Part shown: in pieces, positions 1-11,393 of the stretch
Layout: each line of letters opens with the position of its first letter
Position numbering within the stretch: position 1 is the first letter of the stretch
Source of the DNA: Pelargonium nanum
Taxonomy: Eukaryota; Streptophyta; Magnoliopsida; Geraniales; Geraniaceae
Length of the DNA stretch: 33,689 nt
Direction: 5' to 3'
NCBI GenBank assembly: GCA_036897485.1
Contig: JAYMTF010000561.1
Location: 1-33,689 of the forward strand
Notes under the pieces: generated by a model
Seen by the model: only the letters and a program-made list of their open reading frames with translations
Databases searched by the model: none
Told to the model about the DNA's origin: nothing
Program-made: the position numbers and the translations under genes

Positions 1-3000
1 CTTGTATATATATGTCTTGTATAGGTTCCTTAGGCCGTTGCAAGATAGGATTTCGGCACCTTTCTGTATAAAAAAAAAACTTAAAAAGTTTAGTGTTTAA
101 ATTATAATTTTAATGAGAACGAGAATGAAACACATACTCATTGTTATTGTTCTTTTGATTTAATATTGTTTGATTAATTAAAGTGTAAAAATAAAAAATA
201 TTCTTATTCTTTCATCAAAAAGAATATTCTTATTCTAATTATTTTTATCTGGTTAACAAAAGTTTATATGAAATTAGAAAATTCATTTTAATAGGATATT
301 AGAGCATAAAATCATCATGAATTTATGATATGTGAGTTGTAGCACCAAAGTTGAAGAATGAGAATAAAAATCTCATTCTATCTCATTATAAAGTGAGAAT
401 TAAGTTGTTTATGAGTAAGAGAATGAAAATGACAATGAGAATAACAATACATGAAGGGTGATGAGCCTATTTTGACTCAAGTCAAATTGGTACACTACTA
501 TTGTTGTAGTCTTTTTCTCCTGTTAGGATACATGTCTTGAAATATTATGAGTCTGGAACTCTAAGAACGAAGCTGGAGGGTCGAACCCTTGGGGGCAGGA
601 TTGGAGGCTTCTATCCTTGCTTTCGGGTTTTTAGAATCTATGCAAGACTAGCTCACAGTTAACTAATACCCATGTGTGTACTCGAGAAACCGCCTCGAGC
701 GTGAGAGTAAGAATTTCGATCTGGAGAATAAAAAGTCACATCTCGTTAGAAGGAACTCTAGGGAGCGTTTCTAGATAAATAATTAAAGTGAAGAGATAAA
801 ATCTCTATGTAAATGTGGATTGTCAATCTCCTCTTACCAATGAGAACGTATTTACACTTACAAATCAAACTCGCCTTGTGTCATCATGTGGTTGGTTGTT
901 GGTGATTTAGAGTACGCTTCAAGGTCCGTCTGGGTGCTTCAGTCCTACCCTCTCGAGGCCGCCGTCCACGTCTGGTGAGGTTGAGAGCTCCCACATGCAC
1001 TTTATGTTTGATTTTCTTGGGTGTTGATGTGGTGTTTGGGTGCGGATGACTTCCCCTAGCAAATTTTAAGAAGGAAATTAAAAAAATTCATGAAATTTTT
1101 TCCAGCTCTGAACAGCTCGCAATTTTTTTATTCTCACAACATCACATCGCAAAAATAAATTTGTGAGAATAATGTTCTCACCCTCGTAGACTTGCCTTGC
1201 AAAACACAGTATCAAACAAAAGAATAAATAAAGGACAAAAATAATGAAAATTGATTGCTAAGACTGCAACCAAATAATAATTAAGGATAAATGAGGATAA
1301 CTTAATCAAACTTTTCACGTTATGCACATAAGTACAAATGAAAAAATGCGTTTCAACTAACTACAAACTTTTTCAATAAGTTGCTACGTTACTAACAATG
1401 TTTATTCTTAAGAATTTTATTATTTCTATTTATGCAAATTTTAGAAATAATTCACTTTCTTTTAAAAAAATTGCTTGATAAGAAAAGAAGCCAAGCTAAA
1501 TTTTCATTCATTAAAAAAAAAGAGACTTTAAATTTTTTGGAAGTATAAATTTACAGTCAAGATGTTTATACACACAAACACTACAAAAAAAAACTCGCGT
1601 TTTGTGACAGAAATTTTTGTTATAAATTTATGGATTTCAATCATAAAATGTAGTTTGTGACGGAACTGTGACAGAATAATGTTGTCATTGTGTGGGTTGT
1701 CACAAATGGTTGTGACAGAAATTTATGTCACAAATGTGTGTATGTGACAAAAAACATTATTTCTGTCACAATTTGTGACGAAACTGTGACATAAAATTTT
1801 TCTTCACAGATTTTCGTCACTGTTTGTAACTTTTTTTGTAACACACCAATACAAGTTGATGTGGAGGATTTCAGTGCCTTCGACTTGATTTTTCGGGATG
1901 TCTATTGTTGCTCAATTTGGCCGTGTTAAATTTTTGTTTGCGGGTTGATCTGCGAATCGATTGTTCCATGAGTTAGTTAGATCTTCGGCTTCTTTGTTAG
2001 GCTTGTATGGATGGATTAGTTTTCAAACCCCCAATGTTTTGTTTTTATCTTTCGATCTTAATTAATGAATGAGTAACTTTTCATTCAAAATATAGTTGTG
2101 AAACATATTGATTTTTTTTTAGTTAATTGAAACATTTTTTGGATTGCAGCAATTTGCAGAACATGAAAATGTTGCATTTATCCTTACAAGTAGAGTAGAA
2201 CCCATAAGATTAGAGGTAGTATTACTCGCCGAGTCTATAAAGTAGAAGGTAGAATACCAATACCCATGAAGTGTTTCAGGAAAAAAAATATAAAAAAACA
2301 ATACCGATGAATATTTTTTATGTTTTTAAATTTAATAGGCTGGTGAAGAAGTTGGGTTAAAAAAAAGAAAAGAAAACTAACTGGTGAAAATGATAGCATG
2401 AGCAAATTTTTTGTTTCCCATTAAAAAGTAAATTTAGTTAGCATATTCTTCCGTTGTTTTCATCATCATTATTGACTCATCTTTTTCAATCCACATGCAG
2501 ACATTGTATTATTATCTTCGCCTTCATTATTTGCCTATGTTAACTATGGATAGATAGATTAATCTTTTCATATTTTTCTGTTCTAAATCATATTTTAGTA
2601 GTTATATTGATTTTATAGTTTGTTTTTACTTCATTAGTGGATGTTGCGGTCTGTCTTCCACTGTTGAAAACTTAGTTTTGCCTTCTCGTGTTGGAAGTTT
2701 TGTTTCGTCTCGTCTCTCGTTAGAAGTTTATTGTGGTGGACTATAAAAGTCAATATTGAAAAGAATCAAATAACATAGTTCGAGTCCATGACATAATTAA
2801 AAGAGACAGAACATTGAATACATTGCATTTCCCATATCAGAATAAAAAGGCAACACATCAATAACAACAATAACAACACAAAACAAATCCAAAGTACAAA
2901 ACAAGCAAAACCATAACGTGCAACAATTACACACCCCGTTTTCTAAGTTAAATTTGACATTAAGAACAAACTAGCCAGATAGAAAATAAACTATTAGATT

Positions 3001-3033
3001 TCAGAAGAGCGCAAAGAAATGTAGCAATTATAA
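1..3033. other. Intergenic, no gene recognised
   Basis: About 3 kb without a reading frame that resembles a protein. Most of it is AT-rich. The stretch 470-1060 is less AT-rich and contains several short GC-rich words, but I cannot assign it to a family. A CACTA-like repeat lies at 1579-1842. Around 2040-2090 the text resembles the AT-rich tail of a plant retroelement, but too little is preserved to call it. Confidence 0.6.
1579..1842. mobile_element. Small CACTA-like non-autonomous element (MITE-like)
   Basis: The left end reads CACTACAAAAAAAAACTCG, which matches the CACTA-superfamily terminus. The right end, read on the minus strand, begins GTGTTACAAAAAAAG, sharing TACAAAAAAA but not the exact CACTA start. 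Between them, variants of TTTGTGACAGAA and its complement TTCTGTCACAA occur many times in both orientations, as expected of subterminal transposase-binding repeats. No coding capacity is present. The right boundary is uncertain because its terminal bases are degenerate. Confidence 0.45.
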
Positions 3034-3435
3034 CTATCCGGTGCAGTGTTTTATATGCTTGCAGTTACGCTTGTAATCATCATCTTTTTTGCAGTTGGCA
3101 TAGGATGAACCCGGTATGTCGCATGGAACATTTTCTGGGTGCATCGCATTGGGGCCCGGGCTTCCGCCGTTTTGCAGCACTATCCTGCGGCTGATGTCGT
3201 TCTCCATGTCGAATTCAAGCTCGTTCATGAGACTGCACTCAGCAATTGAGCCGCGGCAAGACCTGGGCTTGGTTTTACTACTCAGAGTAGTACTCATTCC
3301 CCAGCTGATATCGTAGTCGTAGCCTTTGCTCGCCTCGGCGGACGAGGACAGGATCATCATCATCATCGTCGTACCTGCGAACATTAGGCAAAACATGAGG
3401 GAAAAAGAAGAAGAAGAAGAAGAAGAAGTGGCCAT
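3034..3435 (-). CDS. RALF-like secreted peptide precursor, divergent
   Basis: A 133-residue intronless precursor of a rapid alkalinization factor (RALF)-type signalling peptide, a family that acts in the apoplast through FERONIA-type receptor kinases. Residues 1-36 form a signal peptide (Ser run, then a hydrophobic Met/Leu stretch ending near SAEA). A pro-region has the acidic CRGSIAEC-like block and a dibasic SRRIV site, close to the RRxL processing site of the family. The C-terminal part has the four RALF cysteines with family spacing: nine residues between the first two (around GSSYANC) and five between the last two (CKHIKHC). The YISY motif of classical RALFs is absent. The start is the first ATG after a TATA box. 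The family call is confident; receptor and activity are unknown. The signal peptide is encoded by two trinucleotide repeats. Confidence 0.85.
   Translation of the reverse strand: MATSSSSSSSFSLMFCLMFAGTTMMMMILSSSAEASKGYDYDISWGMSTTLSSKTKPRSCRGSIAECSLMNELEFDMENDISRRIVLQNGGSPGPNAMHPENVPCDIPGSSYANCKKDDDYKRNCKHIKHCTG
3391..3429 (+). repeat. GAA/TTC trinucleotide microsatellite inside the RALF signal peptide
   Basis: GAAGAAGAAGAAGAAGAAG on the plus strand encodes the seven-Ser run near the RALF N-terminus. A second, shorter ATG/CAT repeat at 3354-3368 encodes the MMMM run a few codons later. Confidence 0.85.
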
Positions 3436-3496
3436 TGTTGTTTGCTAGCTAGTGTTGTATTCTCTTCTTGAGCTGTGGCCTATCTCTCGAACCTCT

Positions 3497-3504
3497 TTTA
3501 AATA
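3497..3504 (-). promoter_or_regulatory. TATA box of the RALF-like gene
   Basis: TATTTAAA on the minus strand lies about 60 bases upstream of the RALF ATG. This spacing would put transcription start roughly 30-35 bases before the ATG. Position and sequence only; no transcript data. Confidence 0.5.
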
Positions 3505-4574
3505 CAGTCTTGCCGACAGCTGAGACTTGGGACAATTACGACATTGCTTTTCTACCTTATTTACTAACATGCCCGCCCGTTTTACCTTTTCTTTTCTTTT
3601 CTTTTCTGGGTACTGATGACAATATCCTCCATAAAAATCATGTTCAATTATAGAAAATTTCTGCAACATAATAAGGTAGTGTATATATACAAATATATAC
3701 TATTTGAAAAATTACTTATAAATGTTATTTTACGAGGAAAATGAATCTAATTCATGCTATTTTTTACTTAGCTTAAGTCAAACTAATCATAACATGAGAC
3801 TTCATTAAAATTTAACCTATATCCACCCCAATGTATTTGTGAGAGCAGAGCGACCCGCTGGATCTCATTAGATTAATGTGGTTATCGAAGCTCAATAAAG
3901 AAGAAAATTAAACGATAATGCATACTACTGTCTATGGTCAAAATGCCGAATTGACTGACCAAATGAATTCAATAAAACATATATTAAAGAAATTCATTTG
4001 AAATAAAATAAACATTTGTCAATCTTTAGTCCAAACTCACGTCAATAGTAAGTACATGTCACTTTCTACTAAAACTTCGACATGTTGACTCGCATTGATC
4101 CGACGTGACCCACCGAGACCCGGACGAAATAAGTTCGATCTAAATGTTTAATTATATTAAAATATATAAGTTTTAGTTTTTAAAATACTTTTGTCCAATA
4201 TACGTATTTCATATTCACCAAATTCACGACAATTCGGATTACTATTTAATTTTTTTTTCTTCATGATTTTTTTAAATAATTTTTTCCAATAAATATATTT
4301 ATATTATGTTATTATTTTTTAATTTGACTTTTCCGGATTGTTTTAGTCCTAACTAAGATTCTAATACTTTCCAATCTGATCCTCGGGTAATTTATTTCCG
4401 TCCAAGTCAGTTTGGGTCGACCCTATAACACAACATTACTCTTTATTTAAATTAAAATTGTTTATTAATTTTTTTAATACTTTGTCACACAATTTTCACA
4501 AAGCATATACATTAACGGAATTTTTTAACACCGTTAGTGTTGATCACCTATTTATACAAAATTAATAGTTCATG
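3505..4574. other. Intergenic, AT-rich
   Basis: Upstream region of the RALF-like gene, running up to the left edge of the Mutator-like element. No coding frame or repeat family recognised. The last nine bases (4566-4574, TAGTTCATG) are the left copy of the element's target duplication. Confidence 0.6.
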
Positions 4575-4959
4575 GGATTAAAGGTCAAAATGGTCCTTAA
4601 ACTTTTAAAAAGTCGCCGTTTTAGTCCTTGTACTTTGAATAAGCCACTTAAATCCCTGAACTTTAATATTGTGGGTCAATTTAGTCTCATCCATTAATCA
4701 AATATAACTAACCGTTAACTCTGCTAATGTGGCGTTAATGTGTAATTTAATTATAATTAAATAATATTCTATTTATACACGTGGCGCTGACGTGGCTATT
4801 TTGAATTAAATTAATTAAAATTAAAATTAAAATCAAATATAAATTAACATGTGTCACTGTGTGATTAGTCAATACACTATTTCATGATATATTTTTACTA
4901 TTATACCCTTTACATTTTACAATCTATTCACTTTTACTCTCTCTTTCATCATTCTTTCT
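4575..4959 (+). repeat. Left terminal inverted repeat of the MULE
   Basis: Pairs with the right arm (about 5711-6078) in inverted orientation. It contains CACGTGGC at 4778-4785 and GACGTGGC at 4789-4796, both G-box/ABRE-type cores. The inner limit is approximate. Confidence 0.85.
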
Positions 4960-5710
4960 GATACAATAAAGATGAACTCCAATCTCCCATAGATTTGGAA
5001 CTCTTACATCCGGGTCTCTCTCAAATAAGGTTTGGAAAGATGGGTTCTTCTCCAATCTGGTCTGACACTAGTCTCGAACAGAACTCAAGAGATTCGCGTT
5101 AAATCTGAACAAAAAAAATGAGTAAAACGATTAGGGTTTGTGGTGATTGTAGACGATTTTGCGGCGGCAAAGCCATGGATACAAGATCGACCACCAAATC
5201 TCTAATATTTGTCCTCCAAATTAGCCATAAAACTAAAAAACTTATTGTGAGAGAAAAGATTGAGGGTGGTTGTTAGTTGTACTCTCGTTCTCTTCTTTTC
5301 TTCTGTTTTTTTCTGTTACAAAGGCCCGATTTTGATAGCCTTGCCGTGAAGGCGAGGTCGTTTGGTGGGTTTGTGTTTGCTGTTGGTTATTGGAGTTTCA
5401 AATAATTAGATAAAGGTTGTGGTGGTGGACGAGAATGTTTCACGACGACCGGTGGCTAACAAACGGCTGTTCAATGCCTTGGTTTCAAATGATTTCCCAA
5501 GCTTTGAATTTTTGTTAAATTATGAATCTTCATTAGTTCCCTGTTTTTTTTTTTTTTTTTTTTGACCTGTCATTAGTTCACTGTTAATGAGCTTAATTGA
5601 AAATTAATATTTCTTTGACAGAAAAAATAGTAAATTAACTTGAGTATGCAAATTTTAATGTAATGTAGTTTGAAATTTGTGAGTTGGTTTTTCAATTAAT
5701 TAAGAATATG

Positions 5711-6078
5711 TGAAAGAATGATTAAAGAGAGAAAATGCAAAGATTGTATAATTTGAAGGATAAAATGGTAAAAAAATATCATAAAATAATGTATGGATCA
5801 ATTAAACTATGACACATGTTAATTTATATTTGATTTTAATTAATTTAATTGACAATAGCCACGTCAGCACCACGTGTGTAAATAGAATATCATTTAATTA
5901 TAATTAAATTACACATTAGCGCCACATCAGCAAAGTTAACGGTCAGTTAAATTTGACTAACGGAGGGGTCTAAATTGACCCACAATATTAAAGTTCATGG
6001 ACCTAAGTGGCTTATTCAAAGTACAAGGACTAAAACGGTGATTTTTTGAAAGTTCAGGACCATTTTGACCTTTAATCC
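5711..6078 (-). repeat. Right terminal inverted repeat of the MULE
   Basis: Inverted copy of the left arm with scattered differences. The complement of GACGTGGC is kept at 5858-5865, and the second ACGTG core remains near 5871-5876. The inner limit is approximate. Confidence 0.85.
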
Positions 6079-6087
6079 TAATTCATG

Positions 6088-7162
6088 TATTTATTTGTAT
6101 AAAATTTGACAAAGTTAGTCTAATTGTACATTTGATGAAAGTTCATGTATGAAAATTATGCATGTACCTAAGCGATTTTAAAAGTTGAAATTTAATTACC
6201 TTCCAGAACAACAAATATGCCGCTTAAAATGACCTGCTGATATGAGGCATAAGCATAGCTGTTCAAATAAATGACAAACTAAATTTTAAAGCATGACACT
6301 TTTAAAACATGATACTTGTTGCAACAAGTTCAATGCTTTAAACCACAGTTAGTTTGTCAACTATCCAACTCTGTTTTGGGTGACATTTTTTCGTCCCGAT
6401 AAGCAAAACTTTTCCGTTAACGGAATTATTTCGTCACAAAAGTTTGTCAAAAACATTTCCCGCGTGTTTCTTGCCCCCAAACCGCAAAAAGTCTGACCGG
6501 TCCGTCAAAAATATCGCCAAAACCCAATTATTGACATAAAAAGTTATTGACGAAAAATAACTTTGTCACTAATTCAATCAAAAATAACGTGTATCCTAGT
6601 CGTTGTGATGACTAAACATCTCACGGCGACTTTTTCAACGAGTGATTTTAAATTGTTGGTGATGTGGAAAGTCATTTTTTATGTCATCAAGCACGCAAAG
6701 ACATCATTTGGATTACTATTTAACATTTGTCAAGGTCAATTTTAAATATTTGTTTGGACATTTATCTAAATGTAATTTTCCATTGATTAATACAAAAAAG
6801 TAGAATTTTAAAAAGTCATTTATGGTTATACTTTTCATATACAAATGCAATATATATAAAGTATAAAGCAAGCCAGCATGAAGGGTTAGAGCTCACAGCC
6901 CATCGTTCTCTATATTCTCTCCTCCTTCGGAAGACATGCCACCTTCCCTAAGGTTTTTCGTCTTCCCAACACATAATTATATTAATTAATTAATTAAATG
7001 ATTTCCTATCTTCCAATTACAATTTACAAGTTGTGTTATATATATGCATGTGTAAAATTATATATATCATATTAAAAGTCACGTTTAATCAGATATATAG
7101 TATTGAAACTACATATGCATTGTGTTTTTTGCAGACATGATCGAATCTTGCAGCTTATGTTG
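6088..7162. other. Intergenic and probable promoter/5' UTR of the GDPDL gene
   Basis: Stretch 6360-6560 is rich in CGTCA/TTTGTCA words resembling subterminal repeats of CACTA-like elements, but without termini I can define. A TATA-like stretch sits at 6850-6861. A possible 5'-UTR intron runs from a donor at 6953 (CCTAAG|GTTTTT) to an acceptor at 7134 (TTTTTTGCAG); this is inferred from splice consensus only. Confidence 0.4.
6850..6861 (+). promoter_or_regulatory. Candidate TATA box of the GDPDL gene
   Basis: ATATATATAAAG lies about 300 bases upstream of the proposed GDPDL start codon. If used, transcription would start near 6880-6890, and the leader would include a short exon and the possible 5'-UTR intron 6953-7134. 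Confidence 0.35.
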
Positions 7163-10100
7163 ATGGCCATGGAGAGCTGCTTTGTTTCTCCGAGACCAGT
7201 ACTACGGTTCCCTTATCGCCGGCAACAATCACCGGCGGCGGCAGCGTGTAACGCACGCGACCTCATAGTACACTCTGCTGCTCTACTGCTTGTTGTTCAC
7301 TCAGTAGTAGCTGCGGTCACAGCTCAGCCTCAGAGCACTCCATGGTCTACTCTAACTGGTCAGTCTCTTTTTCTCTCTGTTCTGTTTCTTGTTGGTTTGT
7401 TTGGTTGCTGAGAAAGTGGAGGAATGTTGTGTGTGTAAGTTTGGGACTATGAATCTGATCATAGATTAAGGCTGGTTTCATAATCGGTCAAGTCACTAGA
7501 ATTACAAAGGCGGAAAAACGCTCTCTACTAAATTTTAACGCATCTGCGTTTCTTGAAACTTGAATTTAAGAGTATATAGGTTGAGCTGAAACAATCCTTA
7601 CCAGTTGACAACGCGTTTGGCGTTCATTATGCAAATTTTCAGTTTAATCATAGTTGGAAGTGTTTTTTATTTTTGTTTTTGTTTTTTTATATATAAATGG
7701 AAAGGAAACATAGATTTTTGTTGTTGTTGTTGTTGATAAGTGAACAGGAAAATGAGCTTTTGAAGAATTTCTTTTGAGAGTGCGTGGGCCAATGATTTAA
7801 AGTTCACTTTAACTAGTTCATATTTGTGTAATATTTCACAAGAAGGCTTTCAGGTTTTCAACAGTAAACTTTATGTAAATTAGTTATAATTCATTTTATC
7901 GGTAACATTTTATCAACATTAAATATAAATATTGGGATACAAGTACTAGAATTCATATTGTGTAAGATTGATGACAAAGAGGCTTTGAGGTTTTCAACAT
8001 TAAACTTTGCTTACTTTAATTACAGTCCCTCAGTTTTAAGATGAGTCTACCTTTTTCTATTTTGAAAAAAATTAAAAAGATGTTAGTGCTATATATATAC
8101 TCTTGTATACTAATTAAAAAGATGTTAGGACACTCATATGATACTATGGTAATGTTCATGTTAAACGGCCACTATTTGGGTCAAGACCTATATTTAACTC
8201 TCCCCATCACATGTAGGGAGAGCTACATACAATGGCTTGGGTTTACACTACTAAAATATCAACCTTATTAGTAGGGTTTGGCTTCTACCATTATATTTAG
8301 CTCATTCTTTTCATACTTTTTCAATGTGGGACAGTTACCCACTTCAACAATAATAAGTTTTACATTTTAGTAGTCAAAACTCAAACCATAACTACTCTCT
8401 TTCATTCAATGACCGACACATGATCTACATTGTTTCTTCCTTTGAGTATGCAGGAGGAGACCCAATTGTGATAGCACGCGGTGGGTTTTCAGGGATGTAT
8501 CCCGACTCTAGTAAAAACGCTTACATTTTGGCGATGTTCACTAGTGTCTCCAATGTTGTCTTGTGGTGCGACGTCCAATTGACCCAAGATGGAGTTGGAA
8601 TATGTTTTCCGGAACTCATCCTAGACAATGCTTCCTACATTAGCTCTGTTGACAAAGATAAAGGTAACACTTACCTTGTTAACCAAGCCGCTACAACCGG
8701 ATACTTCACTGTGGACTACCCATACCATGATTTATCAGGCGTCGCTTGTAAGTTCAAATTAACTACATCAATTATTCATTTGTTTTAAACTCTATATATC
8801 CATCTAATATTGTACATTACCTACCAGTGAAACAAGGAATAGACTCTCGAACTCCTCAGTTTGATGGCCAATTTTATATTAAAACTGTTAAGGATGTGGC
8901 TCAACTAATCACTCAATATTGGTCGCCGACGAGAACACCTGGCTTGTGGTTGAATATTCAGGTAAATGATCATGAATCTTGATCTATCTCAAGTCTACAT
9001 AAGTTGGTTTTGTCTTTAGATTGTTGTAATTGTTCGTGCAGAATTCTGCATTCTACGCCGAACATTCTCTGAATATGACAAAGTTTGTACTTAACATAAC
9101 TACGAGTGTAGAGGTCAATTATATCTCGTCACCAGAAGTGGGTTTCCTGACAAGTCTCAAGGCGGGGCACTTAAACACAAGCACGACAAATTTGGTGTTT
9201 CGTTTTCTTGGCAAAACCGAGATTGAGCCTTCAACTAATCAGACTTACGGCTCTCTCTTAACAAAACTTGCATTTATAAAGACTTTTGCCTCGGGAATTC
9301 TTGTCCCGAAGACTTATATATGGCCGGTAGATGAAGCTATGTATCTACAACCTCATACTACACTTGTTACCGATGCTCACAAGTCCGGACTACAAGTTTA
9401 TGCGTCGGATTTTATGAATGATGCTCCATTGAGCTACAACTATAGTTATGACCCAACTGCTGAGTATCTCGATTTCATTGACAATGGAAACTTCTCTGTC
9501 GATGGCGTGTTGTCTGACTTCCCCATTACTCCCTCAGACGCCATAGGTACGATTTCTATACAATTTGTCAAAACAATATTTTTTCTGAAATGATTTATGT
9601 TTACCAAATTCAATCTTTAATAATATTTATTCCTCTTCTCATTTATGCAGTTTGCTTTTCTAATCTGGGGAAAAAACCTCCAGAATCAGGTATATATATG
9701 CCAATGTCATCTTTAAATACTAGCGAATTGTTATAACATAAATCTTTCATCTTGATCACGCCACAGTGACAACACTTGTTATCTCAAAAAATGGAGCGAG
9801 CGGAGACTACCCGAACTGTACAGACAAGGCGTATGAGAAAGCTATAACGGATGGTGTAGACATTCTTGACTGTCCGGTTCAAATGACTAAGGATGGCATA
9901 CCATTCTGCTTCGGCTCCATGGATCTTATTGAGAGCACAACTGTTGCTGAATCTAGTTTTAGCAATCGTTCTTTGACGAGTATCCCAGAGATTAACGCTG
10001 GCAGTGGAGTATATACCTTTAGCCTCACTTGGGAGGAGATTCAGACTCTGAAACGTAAGTTGAACTAGTCTTTGATCTTGTGCGTTGCATACATAGTAGA

Positions 10101-11393
10101 CCAAAACTTATAACAAAAAAATATGGTTCATCTTAGAAATGCAGTGTGAGATATTTGAATTCGTGCACTTAACTTGCTTTTTATAATATCTATTTCTTGC
10201 TGATCAAAACACAATAAGAAAAACTCTGTTTTTGTTTAGTACATTGTCATTGATGATGCCTGTTGTGCTTTCTTGCAAGAAATTGTGTGTATTTATTCAT
10301 GTTTTGTTCCACTGCAGCCCAAATATCAAACCCGTTTTATTATGAGTTCAAATTAATCCGGAACCCAAAACACAAAAACGATGGGAAATTCTTATCTTTG
10401 TCCGACTTTTTGGCCCTCACAAAGAGCACAAAGTCTCTAACCGGTTTCTTGATCAACATAAAGGTAAAGATTTCATTTTACCATCTATTGCATATACTAT
10501 TTATTTCTATAGCCACATTAACTATTCCATTTCTGTTCTTCAGAATGCGGCCTATCTTGCTGAGTATCAAGGTTTAGGTGTGATTGATGCTGTCCTCGAC
10601 GCGTTCACCAAAGCCGGTTATGACAAGAAAAACACCCAAAGAGTAATGATTCAATCCACAAACAGTTCTGTTCTAAAGAAATTCAAAGAGAAAAGCAAAC
10701 ATTACGAGCTCGTGTACGAGGTTGATGAAGTGATTCGTGGCGTTTCTAGTTCAACCATTGAGGGGATAAAAGAATTTGCCCACTCTGTGGTCATAGACAA
10801 GAACTCTGTGTTCCCTGAAAGAGAGGCATTCCTCAATAAATCCACAGGTGTTGTAGCAAAGCTGCAAGAATCTAATCTCCATGTTTATGTGGAGACCTTT
10901 GCCAACGAGTTTGTTTCTCAGCCCCGGGACTTCTTCTCAGACCCTATTGTGGAGATTGATGCATATGTGATGCAAGCTGGTGTTGATGGTGTCATCACAG
11001 CTTTTCCCAAGACAGCAGCAATGTATAAAAGTAAGTTCACGTTTTGCCATATAATTATCAGGAATATTGTTCAGTTGTCGTTAGTTCTGATCAATAAGTG
11101 GTTGATGTGTAGGGAGCACATGTAAAAATTACACACCTGCTGATTTCATGCCCGGCTATTTTAGATCGCAAGTCGCAATTCCAGCAGCTGAGGCTCCATC
11201 ACAGGTATTGACAGTGTCTGATGTAGCTGAGCCACCTCTGCCTCCGGTTTCGGACAAAGTTCCACCATCCACCCCTGGTGCTGAAACAGCTGCAGCATCT
11301 ACAATATTAATGTTGTTGAACAAAGGACAGTCTTGTTCATGTGTCTTGCTTGCCAGTTTGGCTATGGTGCTTGCCGAATTTTTCTTGTTCTGA
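7163..11393 (+). CDS. GDPDL: Glycerophosphodiester phosphodiesterase-like protein (SHV3/GDPDL family)
   Basis: Nine exons: 7163-7358, 8454-8747, 8828-8961, 9042-9546, 9651-9689, 9767-10054, 10318-10463, 10544-11030, 11113-11393. They join in phase to 789 residues, near the usual 750 or so. GDPDL proteins are GPI-anchored at the plasma membrane/cell wall and influence cellulose and pectin organisation. Seen here: a hydrophobic signal segment (39-52), a first GDPD-like domain starting [14 protein letters not shown] (about 72), a second starting [12 protein letters not shown] (about 394), many N-glycosylation sequons, a Cys/Pro-rich tail (about 698-750) and a hydrophobic C-terminus fitting a GPI signal. 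The GDPD catalytic HRG motif is replaced in both domains, as is usual for GDPDLs. The start is the least certain part: 7163 has the best ATG context (ATGGCC), but it leaves a long 38-residue segment before the hydrophobic core. Confidence 0.88.
7359..8453 (+). other. Intron 1 of the GDPDL gene
   Basis: A 1095-bp intron between the signal-peptide exon and the first GDPD exon, with donor ACTG|GTCAGT and acceptor TATGCAG|GAGG. It contains a short TTG repeat near 7716. No coding frame of note. Confidence 0.8.

Larger units (their letters stand above)
4575..6078. mobile_element. Non-autonomous Mutator-like element (MULE)
   Basis: A 1504-bp element with long terminal inverted repeats. Both ends begin GGATTAAAGGTCAAAATGGT when read inward. 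The repeats stay alignable for about 385 bp (left, 4575 to about 4959) and 368 bp (right, about 5711 to 6078), with scattered substitutions and small indels. Flanks are TAGTTCATG (4566-4574) and TAATTCATG (6079-6087), a 9-bp duplication with one mismatch; 9-bp duplications are the Mutator signature. The interior (about 4960-5710) has no transposase. It is less AT-rich than the arms and could be captured host sequence (Pack-MULE), but I recognise no gene in it. Confidence 0.85.

Noticed and set aside
578-596. tRNA-like T-arm word (GGTCGAACCC)
   Set aside because: No acceptor or anticodon stem can be formed around it.
6878-6889. Three-codon uORF (ATG AAG GGT TAG) before GDPDL
   Set aside because: It lies about where transcription should start if the TATA at 6850-6861 is used, so it may not be in the mRNA.
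9784-10104. 106-codon minus-strand frame
   Set aside because: Antisense shadow of GDPDL exon 6.
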